Source of the DNA: CBDUBH01 sp965365345
GTDB lineage: Bacteria > Bacteroidota > Ignavibacteria > Ignavibacteriales > SURF-24
Direction of reading: 5' to 3'
Assembly (NCBI GenBank): GCA_965365345.1
Contig: CBDUBH010000032.1
Location: forward strand, 1 to 35,327
Length of the DNA: 35,327 bases
Each line of letters starts with the position of its first letter. Position 1 is the stretch's first letter. The position numbers and the translations under genes were made by a program. The notes below the pieces were generated by a model. The model worked only from the letters and a program-made list of their open reading frames with translations, was not told the DNA's origin and ran no database searches. This document shows, piece by piece, positions 15,049 to 22,342 of the stretch.

Positions 15049-16917
15049 ATGAATAAAGAAGCATTGATAAATAAACTTTCGGAAGTGCTGGGAACATCAG
15101 CAAAAGAAGTAAAAATAGCTTATGATATTTTTCTTCAAAAGATAACCGAAACACTTAATGAAAACGAAACGGTAAAAATTCCCGAGCTCGGAATATTTCG
15201 CATTCAGAAAAATTCCGGTGAATTGAAAAAGATAATTTCAATCGATTCCGATATTGAAAAAGATGCTTACTTTTTACTTTTCTATCCTAATGAAACCGGC
15301 GAAGTAATTCCTTATTACATAAATTATCACAAAAAAAGTGAAGCCGAAATAATTAATTCCGCCTTTAATTTAAGCGGTGCAAAACAACTTATACCGGTTT
15401 CAGAAGAAGGGAAAAAAGAACTGCTTGTTCAATCTTCTTATATAAATCTTCAAAAAAATCTTGAAGATAAAATTGAACAGCTTTTTGAAAATTCGATGAA
15501 GCTTGAAAATTTCGGTCTTAATTTTCAGCAAGGCAAAAGTGAAGAAGAAAAAAGTTTTGCCGGTGATTTTGAAATTACTGAGGATGATTTTGTAAATGAT
15601 GAAAAATTTAAAGTTGAAGAAAACATTAACGACGAAGAAATTCCGTGGGATTTTACTCCCAAATTTGAAGATGAAAATTTAAACGAAAGCGAAGTTGAAA
15701 ATTCCGCAACAGAAGAAATTTCATTTGATGAAAAATCATTTGAAGAAAATCCCCTTGAGATCGAAAGCGATGAAATAATTTCCGATGAAAATGATATTGT
15801 AACTAAAGAAAATCCTTTAGATGAAATTAATCAGGAAATTTCAAGTGAAAGTGATGATGATAATTTTATCGAGATTGATGAATCAGAACTTTTCAAAGAT
15901 GAAGATGAAACTCCCGTAAATATTGACTCAAATGATGATCTTGATATTGAACTTCCCGAAATTGATCTTTCTGAATTTGAAAATGAAAATCAAAATGATG
16001 AAATAATTTCGGGTGATTTTATGCAAACTGAAATTCAGGATGAAGAAATCTCGGGCGAGGATTTATCGGAAAATATCAGTGATGAAATAGATCAAGATGA
16101 ATTTCAATCAGTCGAAAATGAAAATACGGAAGATCAAATTTATCCCGGCCAAATTACTATTAATGATGTTGATGAAAATGAAAATGAAATTGAAGATGAG
16201 CCGGTTTTAGAAGAAAGTTTAATTGATGAAAATATTAACAGTGAAGAGGAGCAAACTTCTAAAACAATTTCATCAAAAAAGAAGTACAAGTTTTTGGAAG
16301 ATATTGAAGATGTTGAAGAAAAAGTAAAATATCCTTCCTGGTTCGGAATTGTTTTGGCAGCGTTTATTCTGTTTACGGCTGCGGGAATTTATTACTTTTT
16401 CTTTTATCAAAATTCCAGAGTTTCTGCCGCTAAACCTGGACCGCAAATTATCGAAAGAAGTTACGACATTCCGGTTTCGGTAATTCCGCAGGATGAAAAT
16501 TCAACGGATGAAATTGCTGCGGCTGAAAACGAAATTTATGAAAATGCGAATGAACAAACTCAACAGTCACAAGTTCAACCTGAGAATGAAAATATTCCTG
16601 AGCCGGTAAAAGAAACTCCGGCTGCAGTTCAAGCGCAAAGTTCAAATGCGCAAAGCAATGAAATTCAGATCAGAAACGATAATAAAAATGATCTTGTGCG
16701 TGATAATATTTTTTCTGACGGAAAAAATTATACTGTTCAGCTTTCATCATGGCAATCACGCAGCAAGGCAGAAGGTGAAGTTAGAAGATTACGTTCAAGC
16801 GGATATGATTCATATTTAACTTCAGTAAACAGAAACGACGGAACTTGGTACAGAGTAAGAATTGGTAATTTCGGTTCGGTAGAGGAGGCGCAGGCACAAT
16901 TAAATAAGGTAAAATAA
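15049..16917 (+). CDS. Membrane protein with cytoplasmic HU-like domain and periplasmic SPOR domain
   Basis: A 622-residue protein. Residues 1-55 (MNKEALINKLSEVLG to IPELGIFRIQ) match the helical and first strand part of HU/IHF DNA-binding proteins; the DNA-arm region is diverged, as in the CCDC81-like bacterial HU families. Residues about 150-420 form a very acidic D/E/N-rich linker. One membrane segment lies at about 428-452 (WFGIVLAAFILFTAAGIYYF). After a Q/E/P-rich stretch, residues 558-622 form a SPOR domain (NYTVQLSSWQSRSKAEGEVR, then WYRVRIGNFGSVEEAQAQL), which binds septal peptidoglycan stripped of stem peptides. The HU-plus-SPOR pairing is known from Bacteroidota, but its role is poorly understood. 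No good Shine-Dalgarno sequence; own promoter likely. Confidence 0.85.
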   Translation: MNKEALINKLSEVLGTSAKEVKIAYDIFLQKITETLNENETVKIPELGIFRIQKNSGELKKIISIDSDIEKDAYFLLFYPNETGEVIPYYINYHKKSEAEIINSAFNLSGAKQLIPVSEEGKKELLVQSSYINLQKNLEDKIEQLFENSMKLENFGLNFQQGKSEEEKSFAGDFEITEDDFVNDEKFKVEENINDEEIPWDFTPKFEDENLNESEVENSATEEISFDEKSFEENPLEIESDEIISDENDIVTKENPLDEINQEISSESDDDNFIEIDESELFKDEDETPVNIDSNDDLDIELPEIDLSEFENENQNDEIISGDFMQTEIQDEEISGEDLSENISDEIDQDEFQSVENENTEDQIYPGQITINDVDENENEIEDEPVLEESLIDENINSEEEQTSKTISSKKKYKFLEDIEDVEEKVKYPSWFGIVLAAFILFTAAGIYYFFFYQNSRVSAAKPGPQIIERSYDIPVSVIPQDENSTDEIAAAENEIYENANEQTQQSQVQPENENIPEPVKETPAAVQAQSSNAQSNEIQIRNDNKNDLVRDNIFSDGKNYTVQLSSWQSRSKAEGEVRRLRSSGYDSYLTSVNRNDGTWYRVRIGNFGSVEEAQAQLNKVK

Positions 16918-17013
16918 TTCATCCAAAAATATTATATGAAATTTATTTCTGAAATTTCAGAAAAAATCAAAAAGAATTTGTTATAAAGAAAAAATCAGTA
17001 TAAGGAAAAAAAT

Positions 17014-17676
17014 ATGAATTTACTCTCGATCTTCTTGAACGGCGGTTGGCTTATGTGGCCGATTTTGCTTGCATCTATTATAGCAGTTGCAATTATTATT
17101 GACAGATTTTTAGTTATCAAAAAAGCAAAGTTGAATGTTCCTGCTTTTATGGTTCGCATTCGCAGCATGCTTAAAAAGAAAGATGTTGAAGGCGCAATTT
17201 CGTATTGCATGACTGAAAAATCGCCGACTGCAAATATTATCAGAAAAGGATTGAGAAAGTATAAACTCGGTCATGAAAGAGTTCGCGAAGCAATTGATAA
17301 CGCAGGAAAACAAGAAGTTTCAAAATTGGAAAAAGGACTTTCAGTACTTGCTACAATTTCGGGTGTGGCTCCGCTTTTGGGATTTTTGGGAACAGTTACC
17401 GGAATGATCCAGGCTTTTATGAGAATTCAGGATTTGCAAGGTTCTGCAAATCCCAGTGATCTTGCAGGCGGTATTTGGGAAGCATTGATAACGACTGCTT
17501 TTGGTCTTGCTGTCGGTATCATTGCATTTACTTTTTACAATTATCTATTGAGTGCTATTAATAAACTTGTTGGCGATATGGAGTTGATATCAAACGATGT
17601 TGTGGATGTAATTGAAGAAGTAAATATGGGCGGAAGCGCTCACGTTGATGAAGAAGAAATTGAAATTGACCTATAG
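17014..17676 (+). CDS. exbB: MotA/TolQ/ExbB proton-channel protein
   Basis: A 220-residue inner-membrane protein with three membrane segments at about residues 12-30, 112-135 and 158-180 and a large cytoplasmic loop between the first two. The hallmark GVAPLLGFLGTVTGMIQAF lies in segment two, and LITTAFGLAVGIIAFTFYNY in segment three. It forms a pentameric proton channel with ExbD/TolR and drives TonB or TolA. ATAAGGA precedes the ATG. It is followed by exbD after 8 bases and tonB, a complete energising unit. TolQ and ExbB cannot be told apart from sequence alone; the symbol is provisional. Confidence 0.88.
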   Translation: MNLLSIFLNGGWLMWPILLASIIAVAIIIDRFLVIKKAKLNVPAFMVRIRSMLKKKDVEGAISYCMTEKSPTANIIRKGLRKYKLGHERVREAIDNAGKQEVSKLEKGLSVLATISGVAPLLGFLGTVTGMIQAFMRIQDLQGSANPSDLAGGIWEALITTAFGLAVGIIAFTFYNYLLSAINKLVGDMELISNDVVDVIEEVNMGGSAHVDEEEIEIDL

Positions 17677-17684
17677 GATTAAGT

Positions 17685-18092
17685 ATGAAATTTAAAACAG
17701 TAAATCAGCCGCTGAGTATTTTCAGTTATTCTTCGTTGACAGATATTGTGATGTTACTTTTGATCTTTTTTCTTTTAACATCGCAGTTTGTAATTTCAAC
17801 GGGAGTTAAAGTGAAATTACCCGGCTCAAAAACTAATGAGCAAGTTGCCCCTTCAAAATTCATTGTCACTTTAACAACCGGCGGAAATATTTATCTTGGT
17901 ACTGAAGAAGTTGATATTGAATCTTTACCCGGCAGATTAAGCATTCTGAAAAATGAATCAGAAGAAAGTAATTTAATAATCAGAGCGGATAAAACAGTTC
18001 AGATTGATGCAGTCATTAAAGTAATTGACGCGGCAAAGGGCGCGGGAATAGATAAGTTCACAATCGAAACCGAGAAGAGCAACGAAATATGA
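17685..18092 (+). CDS. exbD: ExbD/TolR-type biopolymer transport protein
   Basis: A 135-residue protein with a short cytoplasmic N-terminus, one membrane segment at about residues 18-40 and a periplasmic domain. The essential proton-accepting aspartate is D20 in SLTDIVMLLLIFFLLTS. The periplasmic part shows the expected IRADKTVQIDAVIKVIDAAK strand-helix. It pairs with ExbB in the membrane and transmits proton-motive force to TonB. Its stop overlaps the next start by 4 bases (ATGA), indicating coupled translation with tonB. TolR is the alternative name. Confidence 0.88.
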   Translation: MKFKTVNQPLSIFSYSSLTDIVMLLLIFFLLTSQFVISTGVKVKLPGSKTNEQVAPSKFIVTLTTGGNIYLGTEEVDIESLPGRLSILKNESEESNLIIRADKTVQIDAVIKVIDAAKGAGIDKFTIETEKSNEI

Positions 18093-18805
18093 AATTGAAC
18101 AGTTCTATAAACAGATCTTTTCTGATTTCTGCGGCAGTGCACGGAATTTTGCTTTTGCTCTTTTTTCTCATTAAAATTACTCTTGAGTATCCTACTCCGG
18201 AATTCGTTGAAGTGGGATTCGGCACTTTCGGTAAAGCAAGTTCATCGGGCGCAAAAGGTGCGGCAGTACGTCAAATTAATGAAGCTGCAAAAGTTGAAGA
18301 AGCAAAAAAAGCCGAACTTGCAACAAAAGTTGTAAAGGAAGTTGAACTTCCTAAAACTCAAAATACAGAAGAAGCAAATGTTGCAACACGTGCCGAAAAT
18401 AAAAAAGAAAAGGAATCAGTCCCTAAATCCGAAGCTGTAGCTGAAAAAACAAAAAGTGAAACTCCGAATTCAAATAATTCCAATGATGGCAGCGGAAATA
18501 TGGGTGAGGGTAATGGTAGTTTTGGATACGATATTGATTGGGGCGGAAAAGGAATGCGTAAGATTTACAGTTACCGTTTGCCTGATTATCCCGAAGGAGT
18601 TTCAAAATCAATTGATGTCAAATTGAGATTTACAATTTTGCCAGATGGAACAGTCGGTACGATCCGTCCATTAATAAAAGCGGATTCCAGATTAGAAATG
18701 GCTGCAATAAATTCATTAAGACAATGGAGATTTGAGCCATTAAAGGTAAATCAGCAGCAAACCGAACAAACGGCGGTCATTGTGTTTCCGTACCGTTTGC
18801 AGTAA
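18089..18805 (+). CDS. tonB: TonB family protein
   Basis: A 238-residue protein with a cytoplasmic start, one membrane segment at about residues 10-31 (FLISAAVHGILLLLFFLI) and a K/E/A-rich periplasmic spacer to about residue 140. The C-terminal TonB domain (PF03544) contains SIDVKLRFTILPDGTVGTI and MAAINSLRQWRFEPLK. It would contact outer-membrane receptors and pull on them using energy from the ExbB/ExbD pair upstream. A TolA-like role is also possible, given the TPR and SPOR proteins nearby. Its last 29 bases overlap the end of a convergent membrane-protein gene. Confidence 0.88.
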   Translation: MKLNSSINRSFLISAAVHGILLLLFFLIKITLEYPTPEFVEVGFGTFGKASSSGAKGAAVRQINEAAKVEEAKKAELATKVVKEVELPKTQNTEEANVATRAENKKEKESVPKSEAVAEKTKSETPNSNNSNDGSGNMGEGNGSFGYDIDWGGKGMRKIYSYRLPDYPEGVSKSIDVKLRFTILPDGTVGTIRPLIKADSRLEMAAINSLRQWRFEPLKVNQQQTEQTAVIVFPYRLQ

Positions 18806-19085
18806 CAGCAGTATCTTTTTCACTGTAATAACTTTTGTAAAAGAAATATTCCACTATTGTTAAAAGTAACAGCGAAAAAGTTTCCCTGTCAAAATATAAA
18901 CCTAAACCTTGTTGAGGCATGATTGCTTTTGCGATCATGCCGGTTACTGACCAGCCGACAGAAAACAAAATAATGATTAAAGCAGCATTAATAAAAGCCG
19001 AAGAAAGCGATTCGCTCTGCCATTTCTTTGTAAAAATTACGGCTAAAAAAAATAAGTGTATTGCAAAAAGCAAAGATAATATCAT
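18777..19085 (-). CDS. Small integral membrane protein
   Basis: A 102-residue hydrophobic protein with about three membrane segments: MILSLLFAIHLFFLAVIF, FINAALIIILFSVGWSVTGM and FSLLLLTIVEYFFYKSYY. No family is recognised. The ATG lies 2 bases after the stop of the upstream gene, and all three genes from 20051 down to 18777 share a strand with overlaps or tiny gaps, so this is the last gene of a small membrane-protein operon. Its 3' end overlaps tonB on the other strand by 29 bases; the overlap is read in full by both genes, which argues for precise convergent ends or antisense effects. Confidence 0.6.
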   Translation of the reverse strand: MILSLLFAIHLFFLAVIFTKKWQSESLSSAFINAALIIILFSVGWSVTGMIAKAIMPQQGLGLYFDRETFSLLLLTIVEYFFYKSYYSEKDTAVTANGTETQ

Positions 19086-19087
19086 AG

Positions 19088-19597
19088 TTAAAAATTTCCC
19101 TGTTCAGAATTTTTTCTGTTCAAAAATTGCATTCCGAATAAAGCCCCGATAATTCCAAAAATTACATGAGCAATCAGTGTAACAAATAACATTGAAAAAG
19201 TATAAGTAGCTGAAAAACCATTTTCTTTAATTTCATCAACAATTTTATAAAGCGAATCCATCATTTCATCATAAGCCGGATTATCTTTAAATTCAGAAAA
19301 TAAATTTTGAACATCGGAAATTGCAAGTGAAAGTTCAGCACTTCTTGAAATATATAAAAATATTGATTCGAAAAGTGTTGTGAATAAAGCAGCAAAAACT
19401 CCTGTCATCATTCCGTAGAAAAGAGCTTTAGCAGGAACAATTCTTCCGAAATCATTATTTGCCTTTTGATAAAGATATAATGATAGAAATGCTGCAACAG
19501 GTACAATCAAACAGCATGAAAAACTTTTTATGATGGGAACCGCGCTTAATACGGCGGCTGCAAATCCGCAAACTAAAGCAGGGAATATTCTATTCAA
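19088..19597 (-). CDS. Four-helix integral membrane protein of unknown function
   Basis: From TTG at 19597 the protein has 169 residues; the open frame reaches another TTG at 19630, but AAAAAGGAAA lies 6 bases before the inner TTG, which also reduces overlap with the upstream gene to 8 bases. About four membrane segments are seen, with a Cys-Cys pair after the first (SAVPIIKSFSCCLIVPVAAF) and a charged, probably external or cytosolic segment between segments three and four (SEFKDNPAYDEMMDSLYKIV). A DUF4199-like identity is possible but I cannot confirm it. It is the middle gene of the 20051-18777 operon. Confidence 0.6.
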   Translation of the reverse strand: MNRIFPALVCGFAAAVLSAVPIIKSFSCCLIVPVAAFLSLYLYQKANNDFGRIVPAKALFYGMMTGVFAALFTTLFESIFLYISRSAELSLAISDVQNLFSEFKDNPAYDEMMDSLYKIVDEIKENGFSATYTFSMLFVTLIAHVIFGIIGALFGMQFLNRKNSEQGNF

Positions 19598-20051
19598 AAA
19601 TTTCCTTTTTCTTAAAATCGAATAATTCAATCAGAGCACCGGAAATATATAAAAATCCGACCGAACCTAAAAGAACACCGGTTAAAAATGCAAATATTTT
19701 CGAATATGAATAAAAATTAAGATTATAAGCAGCAATATCAAAAAACATAGGCAATGCGGCAAAAATCAAAATCCTATTTTTTATCGAAATTCTTTTTAAA
19801 AATAAAAAAAGCATCGAACTAAAAAAAGCACCAAGATAAATTCCGGTACATCTTGCACAAAGAAGTAAATGAAAATCAAAAAATTCAAAAGTTTTGACCG
19901 GGTTTTGATGACAGACTAAAGAGTAACTTTTTTTTACAAGAGGGAAGAAAGGCAAAAGAGAAGGGAATGAATCCGCAAAAAATCCATAGAAAATTCCGGC
20001 GATCCAAATTCCAATTAAAAAAGTAAAAAATATTTTGATTTCGATTTTCAT
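19590..20051 (-). CDS. DUF2085 membrane protein
   Basis: A 153-residue membrane protein with four or five hydrophobic segments. Two cysteine motifs define the family: SLVCHQNPVKTF near residue 45 and LLLCARCTGIYLGAF near residue 68, the CHQ and CxRCxGxYxG signatures of DUF2085. The conserved cysteines and histidine may bind a metal or heme, but no function is established. It is the first gene of a three-gene minus-strand operon, overlapping the next gene by 8 bases. The start, ATG 20051, lies about 95 bases from the divergent rpmB start; no clear Shine-Dalgarno sequence precedes it. Confidence 0.82.
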   Translation of the reverse strand: MKIEIKIFFTFLIGIWIAGIFYGFFADSFPSLLPFFPLVKKSYSLVCHQNPVKTFEFFDFHLLLCARCTGIYLGAFFSSMLFLFLKRISIKNRILIFAALPMFFDIAAYNLNFYSYSKIFAFLTGVLLGSVGFLYISGALIELFDFKKKEIFE

Positions 20052-20092
20052 ATTTAAAATAAAAAATGTAATTTTATAAACTTAATAAAATG

Positions 20093-20123
20093 TTGATAAT
20101 GTTATAAAATCCGCTTATATTTA
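20093..20123 (+). promoter_or_regulatory. rpmB: Candidate rpmB promoter
   Basis: TTG (20093-20095), 20-base spacer, TATATTTA (20116-20123). The predicted start of transcription is about 18 bases before the rpmB ATG. Confidence 0.5.
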
Positions 20124-20148
20124 AGTTTCGAAAAAAACGGAGTTAAGA

Positions 20149-20343
20149 ATGGCAAGAGTATGCGTAATTTGCGGCAAAAGACCAATAACCGGTCATAATG
20201 TCAGCCATGCACATAATCGTACAAAAACCAGATGGTTGCCTAACTTGCAAAAAGTTAACGCTTTGGTTGATGGAAGAAAGCAAAAAATAAAAGTTTGTAC
20301 TAATTGTTTGAAAAGCAATAAAGTAGTGAAGGCTGTTGCATAA
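20149..20343 (+). CDS. rpmB: 50S ribosomal protein L28
   Basis: A 64-residue L28 of the zinc-binding type: C5-V-I-C8 near the N-terminus and C50-T-N-C53 near the C-terminus make a four-cysteine zinc site. The core GKRPITGHNVSHAHNRTKTR is typical. It binds the large ribosomal subunit near the E site. GGAG lies 7 bases before ATG, and a promoter-like pair is just upstream. It stands alone, not followed by rpmG. Its stop codon is part of the terminator stem at 20342. In several bacteria a zinc-free L28 paralogue replaces this form under zinc shortage; no such copy is in the window. Confidence 0.96.
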   Translation: MARVCVICGKRPITGHNVSHAHNRTKTRWLPNLQKVNALVDGRKQKIKVCTNCLKSNKVVKAVA

Positions 20344-20370
20344 AAGGCTGATCTAATCAGCCTTTTCTGT
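20342..20370. terminator. Bidirectional terminator overlapping two stop codons
   Basis: AAAAGGCTGA (20342-20351) pairs with TCAGCCTTTT (20357-20366) around TCTAA. The stem begins inside the rpmB stop codon and its loop and right arm contain the stop of the convergent NHL-protein gene at 20353. A and T runs on both sides allow termination in both directions. Confidence 0.85.
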
Positions 20371-21216
20371 TTTAAACCCCAATAATTCATTTTCTGTCAA
20401 CACATAAAAAATTTCTTTTTCAGCAATAGTTTGTTTAATGCCGCTTTCAAAATCATAACCAAATAATTCAATTTCACTTTCGGAAAAGTTTTCATCCGGA
20501 TTAATTACAGAAACTTTTTTTCCGCCGCACAAAAATATTTTATTTCCCGAAACACTGAAATTTTCAAAATCAGATTTTAATGATATTTTTCTTTTTCCGT
20601 TTCCGAACTGATCAAAAATAAAAATTTGATTTTCATCAAGCACATAAATATTTTGTTCATTTGTTAAAATCTTTTTTGGATTTTTCAAATTGAAATCTTT
20701 GTGATCAAATCCTCCGAAACCAAGCAGAAATTCACCGCGCGAAGTAAATTTCAAAATCCTTTTATTTTCGTCATCCAAAATATATAAATTTCCGAATCCA
20801 TCAACCGAACATGAAATAGGAAATCTGAAATACTCACCGTAATTTTCTCCACTGAACTCCCACAAAAAATTCAGATCTTTATCGTAAACAACAATTCTTC
20901 CGTTGTCCCTATCGCAAACATAAACATTCAACGCGCTTTCAAAAATATCAACCGGCTCGGTGAATGAATAATTTCCATTACCAAATCCGCCTATTGATTT
21001 TACATGGGTTCCGTTAATTTTAATTTTTATTATTTGATTTTTTTTAAGATCAGTAACAAAGAAAAAATTGAGTGGATTTTTTACGAGGTCACCGGCTTGA
21101 GAAAAATTTGCGATCTCTTTTTCTAAAGCATAATTAACTTTTGATTCAGGGTTTTGAGAAAATACAATATTCGAAATCAATAATAAATACAGGGTAATGA
21201 AAAGAGAATTTTTCAT
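20353..21216 (-). CDS. Secreted NHL-type beta-propeller protein
   Basis: A 287-residue protein with a signal peptide at residues 1-20 (ending NIVFSQ). The body is made of about five or six repeats of the NHL kind: FFFVTDLKKNQIIKIKINGT, VYVCDRDNGRIVVYDKDLNF, SVDGFGNLYILDDENKRILK, then weaker copies with IYVLDENQIFIFDQFGNG. Each blade has the D-x-x-N-x-R/K-I pattern. Such propellers are usually binding platforms for proteins or glycans in the periplasm. There is no membrane anchor or enzyme motif. The gene is monocistronic, ending in the terminator shared with rpmB. Confidence 0.75.
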   Translation of the reverse strand: MKNSLFITLYLLLISNIVFSQNPESKVNYALEKEIANFSQAGDLVKNPLNFFFVTDLKKNQIIKIKINGTHVKSIGGFGNGNYSFTEPVDIFESALNVYVCDRDNGRIVVYDKDLNFLWEFSGENYGEYFRFPISCSVDGFGNLYILDDENKRILKFTSRGEFLLGFGGFDHKDFNLKNPKKILTNEQNIYVLDENQIFIFDQFGNGKRKISLKSDFENFSVSGNKIFLCGGKKVSVINPDENFSESEIELFGYDFESGIKQTIAEKEIFYVLTENELLGFKTEKAD

Positions 21217-21271
21217 TTTAAAATTTTAGTCGATAAATAAAATAATGAATAAACTTAAATATTTTTCAATT

Positions 21272-21323
21272 TAAAAACAAAAACCGGAGAAAGCAGCAAT
21301 AAGATTGCAAAACTTAACTCCGG
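21272..21323 (-). terminator. Minus-strand terminator with two-tier hairpin
   Basis: On the minus strand CCGGAG (21323-21318) pairs with CTCCGG (21289-21284), and inside it GCAAT pairs with ATTGC around CTT. TTTTTGTTTTT follows. No annotated gene lies upstream of it on this strand before the divergent tRNA, which is why a small RNA is suspected. Confidence 0.55.
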
Positions 21324-21470
21324 AAAATTTTATTAACTTTTATGACTCCTTTTTCCGAATGAAAAAATTCATCCGGCAATAAAAAGCAGCTATATTTTTT
21401 CACCTTGTGTATTACTCACTCAGTTCCTCCTACAATGTTCGTAAAAATTGTTAAGAGACTAAGAACATGT
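21272..21470 (-). ncRNA. Possible small RNA or leader peptide transcript
   Basis: On the minus strand a weak promoter-like pair (TTTG, then TACCTTAT after 19 bases) near 21500-21475 would start a transcript of about 195 bases. It contains AGGAGG, a GTG-started frame of nine codons (MSNTQGEKI), a 9-base-pair hairpin CCGGATGAA/TTCATTCGG, a second GGAG, and a terminal hairpin before a T-run. No known RNA class is recognised. The elements are visible, but that they form one transcript is inference. Confidence 0.3.
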
Positions 21471-21599
21471 TATAAGGTACCTTACACTTTAATGTTACCA
21501 AAGATTTTGTAAAGTAGCAAGCAATTTTTCAAAGTGAAAATCTTTTGCATATTTTGATTTTTAAAAATATTCATTTAAAAATTTTAATCAATTCTTTGC

Positions 21600-21631
21600 T
21601 TTGAAGAAAAGATCAAACTTTCGTATATTTG
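21600..21631 (+). promoter_or_regulatory. Strong candidate promoter for tRNA-Gln
   Basis: TTTG (21600-21603), 20-base spacer, TATATTTG (21624-21631): a full consensus match, placing the start of transcription only a few bases before the tRNA at 21643. Confidence 0.65.
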
Positions 21632-21642
21632 ATAATTGAAAT

Positions 21643-21715
21643 TGCCTCGTGGTGTAATTGGCAACACGTCTGACTCTGGATCAGAAGTCTCCAGGTTCGA
21701 GCCCTGGCGAGGCAG
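21643..21715 (+). tRNA. tRNA-Gln (anticodon CTG)
   Basis: 73 bases in a normal cloverleaf. TGCCTCG (21643-21649) pairs with CGAGGCA (21708-21714), discriminator G at 21715. The loop CTCTGGA within the stem TCTGA/TCAGA gives anticodon CTG, reading CAG. The T-arm has GGTTCGAGCCC. CCA is not encoded. Confidence 0.95.
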
Positions 21716-21742
21716 CAATTTCCTTTCAGATTTTTATAAAAT

Positions 21743-22294
21743 TTACTCTTCCCAAAAATACATTTTCGCCTGAATGCTTTCCGGATCTTTTTCTTTTATG
21801 TTTTTCATTATCTTTTTTAATTCGGAATTATCTCTTTGAATAAGAAAAATAACTTCGCCTTTTAATATCTGTAATTCATTGAATAATGAGCCCGAAGATA
21901 AATTATCAGAATCATCTTCCAAAATATTTAGCGCATCATCATATTTTCCTTTTGGTATCATTGCTTCAGCAGCGCCGATCCTCATTAATAATCTGAATTC
22001 TTCAGGTGGAAGATAACCTTTGAAACTATAAAATGATTTTCCGTTGTGATCCATAAAATAAAAGGAGGGAGTCCAATATGAGGAAACTATTTTTCTTACA
22101 TCACGATTTTTTAACAGATCAAGTTTCAAAGGAACAAACCAGTTTTCAAGTTCCGATTTTACTTTTTCATCTTGATAAGTAGTATCGTAAAGTTTTTTGC
22201 ATCCGCCGCAATTATCAAGTTCAAATTGAAGAAGTACCGGCTTTCGTAATTTCAAAGATTCTTCTTTTGCTTTTTCAAAATCATCCAACCACAT
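21743..22294 (-). CDS. Cytoplasmic thioredoxin-fold protein with CGGC motif
   Basis: A 183-residue protein without a signal peptide. Residues 1-100 are a thioredoxin fold: KAKEESLKLRKPVLLQFELD, the redox site C29-G-G-C32 in DNCGGCKKLYDTTYQD, and the cis-proline segment SSYWTPSFYFMDHNGK. The C-terminal 80 residues are helical and may form one or two TPR-like hairpins (KGKYDDALNILEDD, LFNELQILKGEVIFLI). It belongs to the thioredoxin_7/DUF255-like group and may reduce or hold disulfides, perhaps as part of thiol homeostasis. It starts about 50 bases after the stop of the small membrane-protein gene on the same strand, so joint transcription is possible. Confidence 0.75.
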   Translation of the reverse strand: MWLDDFEKAKEESLKLRKPVLLQFELDNCGGCKKLYDTTYQDEKVKSELENWFVPLKLDLLKNRDVRKIVSSYWTPSFYFMDHNGKSFYSFKGYLPPEEFRLLMRIGAAEAMIPKGKYDDALNILEDDSDNLSSGSLFNELQILKGEVIFLIQRDNSELKKIMKNIKEKDPESIQAKMYFWEE

Positions 22295-22342
22295 TTTAAC
22301 CTCATATTTTATTGGTCAAAATTGAATTCCAATTTTCCTGTT

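Larger units (their letters stand above)
21217..21642. other. Gene-poor region holding a possible minus-strand small RNA and the tRNA-Gln promoter
   Basis: This 426-base gap contains no protein gene of normal size. It has a minus-strand terminator (21272-21323), a second hairpin (21355-21376), an AGGAGG on the minus strand followed 6 bases on by a nine-codon frame (21419 down to 21390), and a 12-base palindrome TAAGGTACCTTA (21473-21484). The last 45 bases hold the promoter for tRNA-Gln. Confidence 0.5.

Noticed and set aside
16930..16970. Short palindrome TTTCTGAAATTTCAGAAA between the SPOR and exbB genes
   Set aside because: No T-run follows and such AT-rich palindromes arise easily by chance here, so it is not called as a terminator.
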